In this document: in pieces, positions 32,828 to 41,469 of the stretch | Position numbering within the stretch: the first letter of the stretch is position 1 | How the letters are laid out: every line of letters starts with the position of its first letter | Source of the DNA: Pseudomonadota bacterium | GTDB taxonomy: Bacteria > Desulfobacterota > Desulfobulbia > Desulfobulbales > Desulfurivibrionaceae | DNA length: 64,000 nt | Direction: 5' to 3' | Assembly: GCA_018830485.1 (NCBI GenBank) | Contig: JAHJRQ010000025.1 | Location: 1-64,000 of the forward strand | Made by a program: the position numbers and the translations under genes | The notes under the pieces: model-generated | What the model was told of the DNA's origin: nothing | Databases searched by the model: none | The model's input: the letters and a program-made list of their open reading frames with translations, nothing else

Positions 32828-33426
32828 CCAACCCGATAGCAACCGAAATATGTAATCAGATCGAAGCGTCGATTATTGCTAAACAAGCTGTTGTGCAGGA
32901 TTTGCAGATCATTGCCCAGGTCGAAGCCTTGACAAACCTGTGCCTGGCTTCTCTGCGCGGCGGCGGCAAGATCATCTTTGCCGGTAACGGCGGCAGTTTT
33001 GCCGATGCCCAGCACCTTTCCGCAGAATTTACTTCCCGTTTTCAGTTTGATCGCGCGCCATTGCCCTCCCTGGCACTGGGGACCAATAACTCCGCCATCA
33101 GTGCTATCGGCAACGACTACGGTTACGATAAGGTTTTTTCCAGGGAACTTGAGGCAATTGCCAAACCCGGCGACGTCTTTATCCCTATCACGACCAGCGG
33201 AAACAGCCCGAACATTCTGGCCGCCGTTGAAGTAGCGAATCGGCAGAATATCTCCACCGTTGCCTTGACAGGCATGAGTGGCGGGGAGCTGAAGCGCCAT
33301 TGCGAATGCATCTGCATACCATCGGCCGAAACTGCCCGTATTCAGGAGTGCCACATTATGCTGGGGCATATTCTCTGTGGCCTGGTGGAAACGGCACTAT
33401 TCCCAAGGTTAAGCAATCATGGGTAA
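32824..33426 (+). CDS. gmhA: SIS-domain sugar isomerase, GmhA-like
   Basis: A 200-residue SIS protein. GKIIFAGNGGSFADAQHLSAEF is the phosphate-binding GNGGS loop of GmhA (sedoheptulose-7-phosphate isomerase), followed by LGTNNSAISAIGNDYGYDKVFSREL and TTSGNSPNILAAVE. C-terminal EECHIMLGHILCGLVE holds the catalytic His/Glu region. It would make the heptose-7-phosphate used by the HddA-like kinase upstream. The GTG at 32824 overlaps the previous stop as GTGA, so the earlier ATG 32791 is not needed. A second GmhA-like gene lies at 42508. Confidence 0.8.
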   Translation: MTNPIATEICNQIEASIIAKQAVVQDLQIIAQVEALTNLCLASLRGGGKIIFAGNGGSFADAQHLSAEFTSRFQFDRAPLPSLALGTNNSAISAIGNDYGYDKVFSRELEAIAKPGDVFIPITTSGNSPNILAAVEVANRQNISTVALTGMSGGELKRHCECICIPSAETARIQECHIMLGHILCGLVETALFPRLSNHG

Positions 33427-34162
33427 GCGCGTTGTTCTTATCATCCAGGCTCGCATGGGCTCCAGTCGCCTGCCTGGAAAATCGATGATGGACCTGGCTG
33501 GGGCACCCTTAGTCGGCCGTATCCTTGAGCGCGTGAAGCGTTGCAGCCGTATCGACGATACGGTTTTGGCTATCCCGGATACGGAAAAGGATGCCGTGTT
33601 GAAATCGTTGGGCGATCAGTACGGGATTACAGTTTTTGCCGGTTCGGAAAATGACCTTGTTGAACGCTACTATCAGGCAGCGCTCCGGAGTAAAGCGGAC
33701 ATCGTCGGGCGCTTGCCGGCGGACAACGCTACCCCGGAGCCCTCCGAAATCGATCGCATTGTCGACCACCATCTATCGCTCGGGCGACCGGGGTTTTCGT
33801 CGAATTTGTCCGTTATTGACAATTCCGGATATCCGGACGGGATCGGCGCCGAGATGTTCGATTTTTCCTTGTTGGCAGAGGCAAGAGAGCGAAACCCCGA
33901 TTCGCGCCGGCGCGAACATGTGCACCTGAATTTCTACGACTACGGGATTGGTCAGCCGGTCGATGCCAAGTGGTGTCCCATCAGCACAGTTAAATGTCCT
34001 GCGGAATTCAGGCGTCCCGATCTTGTTCTCGATGTGAATACTCAGGCGCAATATGAGTTCATGCGGAAACTCTATGAGTATCTGTATCCGAGAAATCCGA
34101 AGTTTCACATTACAGATATTATTCGCTGGTATGACGAAGTGTATTGTCGCGCCAGCGGATGA
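33419..34162 (+). CDS. SpsF-like cytidylyltransferase family protein
   Basis: A 247-residue cytidylyltransferase with VVLIIQARMGSSRLPGKSM and DIVGRLPADNATPEPSE where relatives have RITGDCPLVDPE. REHVHLNFYDYG replaces the usual REHVTPYL, so it is the most divergent of the three SpsF-like domains in the window. It likely activates the product of the NeuB-TIM fusion with CMP (inference from adjacency). It overlaps the gmhA-like gene by eight bases, and 159 bp without a clear gene or terminator separate it from the next gene. Confidence 0.78.
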   Translation: MGKRVVLIIQARMGSSRLPGKSMMDLAGAPLVGRILERVKRCSRIDDTVLAIPDTEKDAVLKSLGDQYGITVFAGSENDLVERYYQAALRSKADIVGRLPADNATPEPSEIDRIVDHHLSLGRPGFSSNLSVIDNSGYPDGIGAEMFDFSLLAEARERNPDSRRREHVHLNFYDYGIGQPVDAKWCPISTVKCPAEFRRPDLVLDVNTQAQYEFMRKLYEYLYPRNPKFHITDIIRWYDEVYCRASG

Positions 34163-34321
34163 CTGCGTGGATTTAAAATTTACTGCGTCATCCCACCCTG
34201 CGGTGTATGTATCTACTTTTAGTCATTTTTCCCGTTGTTCGACTTAGTTGGCTTACGAATACGGGGAAGGATACGAACGACAACCGGTTCATCGGAATTT
34301 TTTCTATTAAGGACATCTGAA

Positions 34322-35311
34322 ATGGCAACGCAATCCCGCTTGGTGTATTTCAACGGAAAACTCGTCCCGGAAACCGAGGCGAAGATTTCCATCTACGACT
34401 CGGCACTGATGTTTGGCGACATGGTGTTTGAGATGACCCGCTCGTTTAAAAAGAAGCAGTTTAAACTGCGGGAGCACATCGAGCGTTTGTACGCTGGACT
34501 CAAGGTACTCCGTATTCCGCTCCAGATGACCCCGGAAGAAATGGAGCGCGCGTGCTACGAGACCATTGAGGCGAACGACCATCTCTTTGGCGCAGACGAT
34601 GAACATCGTTTGATGATAGATGTTTCTCGCGGATTGCTTGGCATTTACCAGGGGATTGAAGGGTTGCACAAAGGGCCGAATGTCATCATTGCTGATTTTC
34701 CTCTGCGTTGGACGGTCGCCGGCATGGGGCAATTGTTTGAAACCGGCATCAATGCGGTTATCACTTCTCAGCGGGCGATTCCCGCAACATTGCTCGACCC
34801 CAAGATTAAGAACCGAAGTCGTATTCATTACCTGATGGCGAATATTGAAGCATCTCAGATTGATGGCGACAACAATTGGGCTCTTCTTTTGGATCCGGAT
34901 GGCTTTATTGCCGAGGGGACAGGAGATAATTTTTTCATCATCAAGAATGGTACGGTGATTACACCGGAGGGCCGAAATATCTTGCGTGGCGTATCTCGTG
35001 CATACGTGATAGAGGAACTCTGTCCACAGTTGGGCATTCCCGTTGTCGAAAAGAACATTGAAGCCTATGACGTTTACACCGCCGATGAAGCGTTCATGAC
35101 CGGGACACCGTTTTGCATGCTGCCTGTAACTTCACTCAACGGGAACCTCATCGGCACGGGAAAAGTCGGCGAAGTATTTGATAAAATTATTCGGCGGTGG
35201 GGGGATAATACCGGCGTCGATATCGTTCGCCAAATTCAAACGTGGGATGCTGAACGCGGGGCCTCTGCAACCGGAAGCGCCCCAACGCCTTACCGGTTCA
35301 AAACGAAGTGA
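34322..35311 (+). CDS. Class IV PLP aminotransferase (BCAT/D-amino-acid type)
   Basis: A 329-residue aminotransferase. LVYFNGKLVPETEAKISIYDSALMFGDMVFE, then the Schiff-base Lys in DPKIKNRSRIHYLMANIEAS, and GFIAEGTGDNFFIIKNG are the standard class IV motifs, where IlvE and D-alanine aminotransferases belong. These enzymes transaminate amino acids, not usually sugars. Placed in a glycan locus it may supply an amino acid to be attached to the polymer, or act on an ulosonate keto group. The start at 34322 has AAGGACATCTGA upstream and gives the correct N-terminus. The downstream gene overlaps as GTGA. Confidence 0.8.
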   Translation: MATQSRLVYFNGKLVPETEAKISIYDSALMFGDMVFEMTRSFKKKQFKLREHIERLYAGLKVLRIPLQMTPEEMERACYETIEANDHLFGADDEHRLMIDVSRGLLGIYQGIEGLHKGPNVIIADFPLRWTVAGMGQLFETGINAVITSQRAIPATLLDPKIKNRSRIHYLMANIEASQIDGDNNWALLLDPDGFIAEGTGDNFFIIKNGTVITPEGRNILRGVSRAYVIEELCPQLGIPVVEKNIEAYDVYTADEAFMTGTPFCMLPVTSLNGNLIGTGKVGEVFDKIIRRWGDNTGVDIVRQIQTWDAERGASATGSAPTPYRFKTK

Positions 35312-36159
35312 GGCAGCAAATCGGTTTCATGCAGGGCCGGCTTTCGCCTATGGTGGATGGGCGCATCCAGGCGTTTCCGTGGCAGTTTTGGCAAGACGAG
35401 TTTTCCCTTGCGGAACAACTTGGCTTTGGTGCAATGGAATGGACGCTTGATCAGGAGCGGCTTTACGAAAATCCCCTCCTGACGGCGGCCGGGCAGAGCA
35501 AGATCCAGCAGCTTTGCAAACGGCACGGGATCGATATCCCCTCCCTGACCGGGGATTGCTTTATGCAGGCGCCTTTCTGGAAGGCTCCCGCGGAGGAGCG
35601 CGCAGCCTTGGAGCGGGATTTTATTGCTGTTGCCAAAGCGTGCCGCGCTGGTGGAATTTCGCTTATCGTGGTGCCCTTGGTCGATAACGGGCGGTTGGAC
35701 AACCGGGATCAGGAAGAGCAACTCATCCGATTTCTGCAGGCGCACGCGGAATTTTTCTCGTCAAACCAATTGCAGGTGGTTTTTGAATCCGACTTCAACC
35801 CGAGAGAGCTTGCCAGATTTATCGACCGCCTCGATCCGGCCCTTTTCGGCATCAACTACGATATAGGCAATAGCGCCGCCTTGGGTTATATTCCCGCAGA
35901 AGAATTTGCGGCCTATGGCAACCGTATTCTGAATGTGCATGTGAAGGACAGGGTGCTTGGCGGCACCACCGTCCCGCTGGGAACAGGCAATGCAGATTTT
36001 GAAACCGTATTCAAGGAGTTCGGTCGAATGAATTACCAGGGAAACTTCATTCTGCAGACGGCTCGCGCCACGAACCACGATCATGGGGTGCCGCTTGCCC
36101 GATACCGTGACATGACTGCCGGTTGGATGCGGCAATTTGGTTTGCTGCCTCGTGGATGA
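35308..36159 (+). CDS. Sugar phosphate isomerase/epimerase, TIM-barrel
   Basis: A 283-residue protein of the AP-endonuclease-2 (xylose isomerase-like) superfamily. IGFMQGRLSPMVDGRIQAFPW is the characteristic opening, followed by VVPLVDNG, VFESDFNP and FGINYDIGNSAALGY with metal-binding Glu, Asp and His. NVHVKDRVLGGTTVPLGTGNADF completes the site. Related proteins appear in nonulosonate and O-antigen loci as hexulose- or inosose-type isomerases. The barrel is related in fold to the C-terminal half of the NeuB fusion. GTG 35308 overlaps the aminotransferase stop. Confidence 0.75.
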   Translation: MRQQIGFMQGRLSPMVDGRIQAFPWQFWQDEFSLAEQLGFGAMEWTLDQERLYENPLLTAAGQSKIQQLCKRHGIDIPSLTGDCFMQAPFWKAPAEERAALERDFIAVAKACRAGGISLIVVPLVDNGRLDNRDQEEQLIRFLQAHAEFFSSNQLQVVFESDFNPRELARFIDRLDPALFGINYDIGNSAALGYIPAEEFAAYGNRILNVHVKDRVLGGTTVPLGTGNADFETVFKEFGRMNYQGNFILQTARATNHDHGVPLARYRDMTAGWMRQFGLLPRG

Positions 36160-36208
36160 GATCACATGTTCACCTCAACGCTGTTCTTTAATCATCGGCT
36201 TTTGATCC

Positions 36209-36964
36209 ATGGAACTTGATCTTTCCGGCAAGGTTGCGCTAATCACCGGCTCTTCGCGAGGAATCGGACGAGCGATTGCCGAAGCGCTGCATGCAGAGGG
36301 GTGCAGGGTTGCCCTGAATGGGCGGAACGCGAAGGATGTGGAGATCGCCTCTGCATCGTGTTCCGGCTCGCTCGCCATCGCAGGTGATGTGACCGATCCC
36401 GATGATGCCCGGCGGGTAGTGACGGAAGTGGTTGGCAAATTCGGTGGACTGGATATTCTTGTTTGCAATGTCGGCAGCGGTCGAGCAGCCCTGCCCGGAA
36501 ATGAAACTCCGGAAGAGTGGAAGCGGGTTTTTTCCCTCAACCTGTGGAGCACAACGAATACCGTGGAAGCGGCCCGTGGGGCGCTGGAAGCAAGTAAGGG
36601 CGCAATCGTTTGTGTGTCATCCATCTGTGGGCTGGAAGTTGTTCCGGGCGCTCCGGTGGTTTATTCCGCCGCCAAGGCGGCCTTGCACGCTTATGTGAAA
36701 GGTATCGCCCGCCCGCTTGGCAAGCTCGGAGTGAGAATCAACGCAGTCGCACCGGGAAACATTCTTTTTGAGGGTTCGGTGTGGTCACGCAAGCTGGCTG
36801 AAGATGCCGACTCCGTTCATGCAATGCTCGAACGGGATGTTGCTCTTTCTCGTTTGGGAACGCCGGGTGAAATTGCGGATCTTGTAGCCTATTTGGCATC
36901 ACCCCGTGCTGGCTTCGCAACGGGATGTATCTGGACACTTGACGGCGGCCAGGTTCGGTCATAG
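36209..36964 (+). CDS. Short-chain dehydrogenase/reductase
   Basis: A 251-residue classical SDR. TGSSRGIGRAIAEAL is the cofactor loop, NVGSG replaces NNAG, and the active-site Ser is in IVCVSSIC with Tyr and Lys in YSAAKAAL (about 153-157). NAVAPGNI follows. NADPH-type Arg in SSRGIG suggests NADP. It would oxidise or reduce a sugar carbonyl. A second SDR starts 32 bp downstream, suggesting a paired oxidation-reduction such as an inversion at one carbon. Confidence 0.83.
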   Translation: MELDLSGKVALITGSSRGIGRAIAEALHAEGCRVALNGRNAKDVEIASASCSGSLAIAGDVTDPDDARRVVTEVVGKFGGLDILVCNVGSGRAALPGNETPEEWKRVFSLNLWSTTNTVEAARGALEASKGAIVCVSSICGLEVVPGAPVVYSAAKAALHAYVKGIARPLGKLGVRINAVAPGNILFEGSVWSRKLAEDADSVHAMLERDVALSRLGTPGEIADLVAYLASPRAGFATGCIWTLDGGQVRS

Positions 36965-36996
36965 GCAATACAAAAAATAAGGAAACCGCGTAGGCA

Positions 36997-37830
36997 ATGG
37001 CATCGAATAAATTTGACATGAGCGGGAAGACCGCACTTATTACTGGTGCGGCGGGATTACTGGGGGTTGAACATGCAGTCGCACTCCTGGAATGCGGTGC
37101 GGTCGTAGTTTTAACCGATGTCTCGGAAGCTGCCTTGAGCGTAGCCGGGGAAGCATTGTCGCGAGAGTATCCTGCAGAAATGATTCTCACCGAGGTGATG
37201 GATGTGTCTCGGTTCGAGGCCATAAAGGGGGTTGCCCAAACATTTGAGTCTGCTGGCCGCCGCATTGATATTCTGGTTAATAACGCAGCCATTGATCCCA
37301 AAGTCAAAGGCGATCAAGGGGTTCTTGAAACCTCGCGCCTTGAGAATTTTCCTCTGGAACAATGGGACTTGCAGCTTGCCGTCGGCCTGACCGGAGCCTT
37401 TTTGTGCAGTCAGGTGTTTGGGGCCGCCATGGCGAAGGATGGCAAGGGAGGGGTTATTCTGAACATCGCCTCCGATTTGTCGGTTTTTTCGCCGGATCAA
37501 AGGCTGTATCGTAAAGAGGGCTTGGCAGACGAAATGCAACCCGTCAAGCCGGTGACCTATTCGGTAATCAAGGCTGGCCTTGTTGGGCTGACTCGTTACC
37601 TGGCCACCTATTGGGCCGACAAGAATGTGCGGGCCAACGCGCTATCGCCGGGGGGAGTATTCAATGGGCAAGGTGCGGAATTTGTGCAGCGCCTCAGCTC
37701 ATTGATTCCGCTCGGCCGGATGGCGCAGCGAGACGAATACCGGGCGGCGGTGCAATTTCTTTGCTCCGAGGCATCGGCCTATATGAATGGGCAAAATATC
37801 GTTATGGATGGCGGGCGCTCGGTGTGGTAA
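36997..37830 (+). CDS. SDR oxidoreductase, PtmA-like
   Basis: A 277-residue SDR with TGAAGLLGVEHAVALLECGA, NNAAIDPK, NIASDLSVFSPDQRLY and YSVIKAGLVGLTRYLATYW (Tyr and Lys of the active site). The SPGGVFNGQ and MNGQNIVMDGG C-terminus are like PtmA, an SDR of flagellin-glycosylation and legionaminate loci. Its reaction in Campylobacter is not fully settled, so only an oxidoreductase call is made. Its TAA overlaps the GTG of the next gene. Confidence 0.78.
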   Translation: MASNKFDMSGKTALITGAAGLLGVEHAVALLECGAVVVLTDVSEAALSVAGEALSREYPAEMILTEVMDVSRFEAIKGVAQTFESAGRRIDILVNNAAIDPKVKGDQGVLETSRLENFPLEQWDLQLAVGLTGAFLCSQVFGAAMAKDGKGGVILNIASDLSVFSPDQRLYRKEGLADEMQPVKPVTYSVIKAGLVGLTRYLATYWADKNVRANALSPGGVFNGQGAEFVQRLSSLIPLGRMAQRDEYRAAVQFLCSEASAYMNGQNIVMDGGRSVW

Positions 37831-39629
37831 AGCGGTTTCTGGTCACCACTGCGCTGGAAGAAACCTGGCGCGACGATGTGCCGGTTCTTTTTTTGGGGGA
37901 ATGGTGCCGCCGGTATGATCGCAGAGAAAAATGGCAAAGCCTTGATGCCGAAGTGGCGCCCTATCACTGGGATGATCGGCAAAAATTCGATCAAGACTAC
38001 CGGTATCTGCAAAAACTCTATGAGGAATTGCTGGCCGAGCTCGGAGCGCAACTCAATGCGTTGCATGGCGTCGACCATTCGGTGCGTTACTGGCGAATCT
38101 TGCTCGGGCCATGGCTGGGATATTTTATCCAGATGCTGTTCGATCGTTGGGTAATGGTGCGGCAGGCTATTCGCGACTACGATATCGTCGGAGCAAGGGT
38201 CATGTCGGACAACGGGCGGCACGTTGTTCCAAATGACATGGAGAGTTTTCATTCGCTTTTTATCTCTGATGCATGGAACGAGGCCATTTGCGGGGAATTG
38301 CTGGCCTGGATGGGTGTTCCTTGCGAGTTGGCCGCCGGCGGAACAGATATACCGTTGTCGATGCCGCAAAAGAGTGGGGACGGGATTGGGTTTAAAAGGA
38401 AGTTGAAAAACACCCTGGCATGGGCGGCGGATGCCCTGTCCGGCCTGGTTTGTGCCGAGAGGGAATTTTTTTTTATTGCATCGTATCTTCCCCCCAAACA
38501 GCGGCTTTTGTTGGAATTGAAACTGGGGCAGTTGCCCAAGCGATGGCGTCTGGTCCGGGTTCCGCCATCGCTTGCGGACCATACGTTACGAGAAGAGCAG
38601 GTAATTGTCCCTGACGATGTTCACGACTTTCCGTCCGTTGCCAGGGCCATGATTCAAAGGCATATCCCGACCGCCTATCGGGAAGGATATAGAAGTCTGG
38701 TGGCGATAACGCGAAAACTGTCGTGGCCAAAGTTCCCCAAGGCCATCTTCACCAGCAACTCATATTCGGCCGATGATGTTTTCAAAGCCTGGGCGGCGGA
38801 AAAGGTGGAAACCGGGGTGCCCCTGGTGATAGGTCAGCACGGCGGCAACTTTGGTATGGCACGGTGGAACTTTGCCGAGGAACACCAGATCGCCATTGCT
38901 GACCGGTTTTTGACCTGGGGATGGCAACAGGCCGATCAGCAGAAGCTTATTCCCGTCGGTAATGTGAAGGGCTTCGGCAGCAAGGCGGCGTTTGACAAGC
39001 AAGGTATTGCCCTGCTGGTTGAGATGACCATGCCGCGAACCAGCTACCACCTGTACAGTGTGCCGGTCGCGCATCAATGGCTCGATTATTTTGAAGATCA
39101 ATGCCGGTTTGTGCAGGCGCTGCCACCGGAATTGCGTGAACAATTGCTGGTGAGGCTCTATTCGCAGGATTATGGTTGGTGCCAAAAGCAGCGGTGGCAG
39201 GCGCGGTTTCCTCTGATTCGGCTGGACGACGGCAGCCAGCCCATGACGGCCCTGCTCAACAGATCACGCCTCTATGTCAGCACCTACAACGCCACCACCT
39301 ATCTGGAGTCCTTGGCTCTCAATATCCCGACCATCATGTTCTGGAATCCGCTCCATTGGGAGCTGCGCGATTCCGCTATCCCCGCTTTGGAAAAACTGAA
39401 ATCCGTAGGGATTTTTCACGACACCCCGGAAAGTGCTGCCCGGCATATGGCCCAAATTTGGGACAACGTCGATGCGTGGTGGCAGAGCGAATCGATACAA
39501 CACGTGCGCCGGGAATTTTGCGCGTGTTACGCGCATTTTCCGGAACGACCGCTTGAGGTGATGGAAAAGATATTCCGTGAGGTTGCGGCAACAGGCGAAT
39601 CGGCACAAGCCACCCGAACTGCGGCATAA
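37824..39629 (+). CDS. LIC12162-family putative transferase
   Basis: A 601-residue protein of the TIGR04331 group (Leptospira LIC12162), named surface-glycan transferase. It opens RFLVTTALEETWRDDVPVLFLGEWCRRYDRR, the hallmark of the family, and later has PLVIGQHGGNFGMARW and RLYVSTYNATTYLESLALNIPTIMFWNP, a GT-B-like C-terminal half. Catalytic activity has not been established for the family. GTG 37824 is the preferred start: it overlaps the SDR stop and gives VVKRFLVTTAL, whereas the track start 37611 reads through the SDR gene. Confidence 0.75.
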   Translation: MVKRFLVTTALEETWRDDVPVLFLGEWCRRYDRREKWQSLDAEVAPYHWDDRQKFDQDYRYLQKLYEELLAELGAQLNALHGVDHSVRYWRILLGPWLGYFIQMLFDRWVMVRQAIRDYDIVGARVMSDNGRHVVPNDMESFHSLFISDAWNEAICGELLAWMGVPCELAAGGTDIPLSMPQKSGDGIGFKRKLKNTLAWAADALSGLVCAEREFFFIASYLPPKQRLLLELKLGQLPKRWRLVRVPPSLADHTLREEQVIVPDDVHDFPSVARAMIQRHIPTAYREGYRSLVAITRKLSWPKFPKAIFTSNSYSADDVFKAWAAEKVETGVPLVIGQHGGNFGMARWNFAEEHQIAIADRFLTWGWQQADQQKLIPVGNVKGFGSKAAFDKQGIALLVEMTMPRTSYHLYSVPVAHQWLDYFEDQCRFVQALPPELREQLLVRLYSQDYGWCQKQRWQARFPLIRLDDGSQPMTALLNRSRLYVSTYNATTYLESLALNIPTIMFWNPLHWELRDSAIPALEKLKSVGIFHDTPESAARHMAQIWDNVDAWWQSESIQHVRREFCACYAHFPERPLEVMEKIFREVAATGESAQATRTAA

Positions 39630-39694
39630 GTGAGACGATCGATTCGTATTCATTTTACCGTCATGATGATCGCTTGATTAAAGGAGCAAATTAC

Positions 39695-40465
39695 ATGAAG
39701 GCAATCGCTATTCTTCCTGCGCGAATGGGGGCATCGCGCTTTCCGGGCAAGCCGTTGCATCCGATTATGGGCATACCCATGATCGGCCACTGCTACTTCC
39801 GCACCCGGATGGTGGCCGGTCTGGCAGGGACGTACGTCGCTACATGCGATCAGCAGATCGCCGATTATGTGAGTTCGATTGGCGGCAAATCAGTGATGAC
39901 TTCATCAAGCCACAACCGGGCGACCGATCGTACGGCGGAAGCCATGGCGAAAATCGAGAGCGAAACAGGAGAACGGATGGACATAATCGTCATGGTCCAA
40001 GGCGATGAACCGCTGATCCTGCCTGAATCCATCGGCGAGACATTGCGTCATTTTAACGATCCCGGCGTTGAGATTGTTAATATTATGTCGCGATTGCGTA
40101 CCCGCGAGCAGTTTGAGGACAAGAACAACGTAAAGGTTGTGGTTAATCAGAACAAGGATGCTCTCTATTTTTCCCGCGAGCCGATCCCTTCGCCATGGAA
40201 AGGCATCGATCAATTGCCGATGTATATGCAGGTCGGGGTCATTGCTTTCCGTCGTGAAACCTTGATCCGTTTCAATAAGATGCCTGAAACAATACTGGAA
40301 AAAATCGAATCGGTGGACATGAATCGCGTACTTGAAACCGGTGGCCGTATCCGTATGGTGCTCACTGACGCCGTTACCATCGGGGTTGATACCCCGGATG
40401 AAGCGGATGAAGCCGGCCGTCTGATGCAGGGCGATCCCTTGCTTGGGGAATATCCGTGTTCATGA
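39695..40465 (+). CDS. KdsB-like 3-deoxy-ulosonate cytidylyltransferase
   Basis: A 256-residue protein of the CMP-KDO synthetase family: AIAILPARMGASRFPGKPLHPIMGIPM, the VMTSSSHNRATDRTAEAMAKI loop with the RxTDR motif, IVMVQGDEPLI (metal/CTP site) and MYMQVGVIAFR. It is a cousin of KdsB rather than the genome's core enzyme, because it sits in a glycan locus with an aldolase and sugar-acid dehydrogenase rather than with kdsA. It may activate KDO itself or another 8- or 9-carbon 3-deoxy-acid. ATG 39695 follows AAGGAGCAAATTAC. Confidence 0.82.
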   Translation: MKAIAILPARMGASRFPGKPLHPIMGIPMIGHCYFRTRMVAGLAGTYVATCDQQIADYVSSIGGKSVMTSSSHNRATDRTAEAMAKIESETGERMDIIVMVQGDEPLILPESIGETLRHFNDPGVEIVNIMSRLRTREQFEDKNNVKVVVNQNKDALYFSREPIPSPWKGIDQLPMYMQVGVIAFRRETLIRFNKMPETILEKIESVDMNRVLETGGRIRMVLTDAVTIGVDTPDEADEAGRLMQGDPLLGEYPCS

Positions 40466-41469
40466 AAGAAAGCGATATCCGGCCGGAGGCATTGTTCAAT
40501 CGGTATCTGGAGTTGAGCGCGAACGATGCCGAACGGTGTTTTTCCGGGATTTCTCGTCATTCTATCCCATGTGTCGGTTGCGGTGGAAACCAGCTCAAGC
40601 CAGAGTTTGAAAAAAACGGTTTCGGGTATGCGTCATGCTCTGATTGCGGCAGTCTGTTTCAGGCGCCCAGGCCACCCATCGAGTCTTTTGAGGCGTTTTA
40701 TCGCGATTCCGTTTCAGGCCGTTACTGGGCCGAAGTTTTTTTCCCGGCGGTTGCAGAAGCCCGGCGGGAGCGGATCTTTAAGCCGCGGGCCGAACGATTG
40801 TCCAATCTGTGCGCTCAGAAAGGGTTAGTGGTTGAGAGGATCATTGATGTCGGTGCCGGCTATGGCATTTTACTCGACGAATGGCGCCGGTTGCATCCTC
40901 AGGCTCACCTCCTGGCCATTGAACCTTCGGCAATGCTTGCGCGTGCCTGTCGCGCCAAGGGGTTGGAGGTTGTTGAAAATATAGCGGAAAACATTACCGG
41001 CTATCAGGGTGTTGCCGATTTCGTCGTTTGCTTTGAAGTGCTCGAGCATGTCTACGACCCGCTGGCTTTTGTGCGGACTTTGTCCAGTTTGGCCCGTCCA
41101 GGTGGATACGTCTTTGTGAGCACTCTCGGTGTCGATGGTTTCGACATCCAGTGCCTCTGGGAAAAATCGAACAGCATTTTTCCGCCGCATCATATTAATT
41201 TTCTGTCCGTGGCAGGCTTTCAACGTCTATTCGAGAGGGCGGGATTGGAGAATATTGATATAACGACTCCTGGCGTACTTGATGTGGACATCGTGCGCAA
41301 TGCCGTCAAGAAAAACCCTGAACTTTTTAGCAACCAGCGTTATTTGGCGAAGATTCTCGCAGATGATGCTCTCGCGACCGCGTTCCAGATATTTCTCGCC
41401 GAAAACCGCTTAAGTTCCCATATGTGGGTTTTGGGTAAAAAACCCAGACAAGAGGTTGTGCATGACTAA
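40462..41469 (+). CDS. Zinc-ribbon SAM-dependent methyltransferase
   Basis: A 335-residue protein. After a 35-residue lead, a zinc ribbon PCVGCGG...CSDCGSLFQAP is followed by a class I methyltransferase domain: IIDVGAGYGILLDEW, CFEVLEHVYDPLAF and ARPGGYVFVSTLG. Same domain order as 27993 but only distantly similar and longer. ATG 40462 overlaps the KdsB-like stop as ATGA. Its product probably modifies an ulosonate or its precursor. Confidence 0.75.
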   Translation: MKESDIRPEALFNRYLELSANDAERCFSGISRHSIPCVGCGGNQLKPEFEKNGFGYASCSDCGSLFQAPRPPIESFEAFYRDSVSGRYWAEVFFPAVAEARRERIFKPRAERLSNLCAQKGLVVERIIDVGAGYGILLDEWRRLHPQAHLLAIEPSAMLARACRAKGLEVVENIAENITGYQGVADFVVCFEVLEHVYDPLAFVRTLSSLARPGGYVFVSTLGVDGFDIQCLWEKSNSIFPPHHINFLSVAGFQRLFERAGLENIDITTPGVLDVDIVRNAVKKNPELFSNQRYLAKILADDALATAFQIFLAENRLSSHMWVLGKKPRQEVVHD

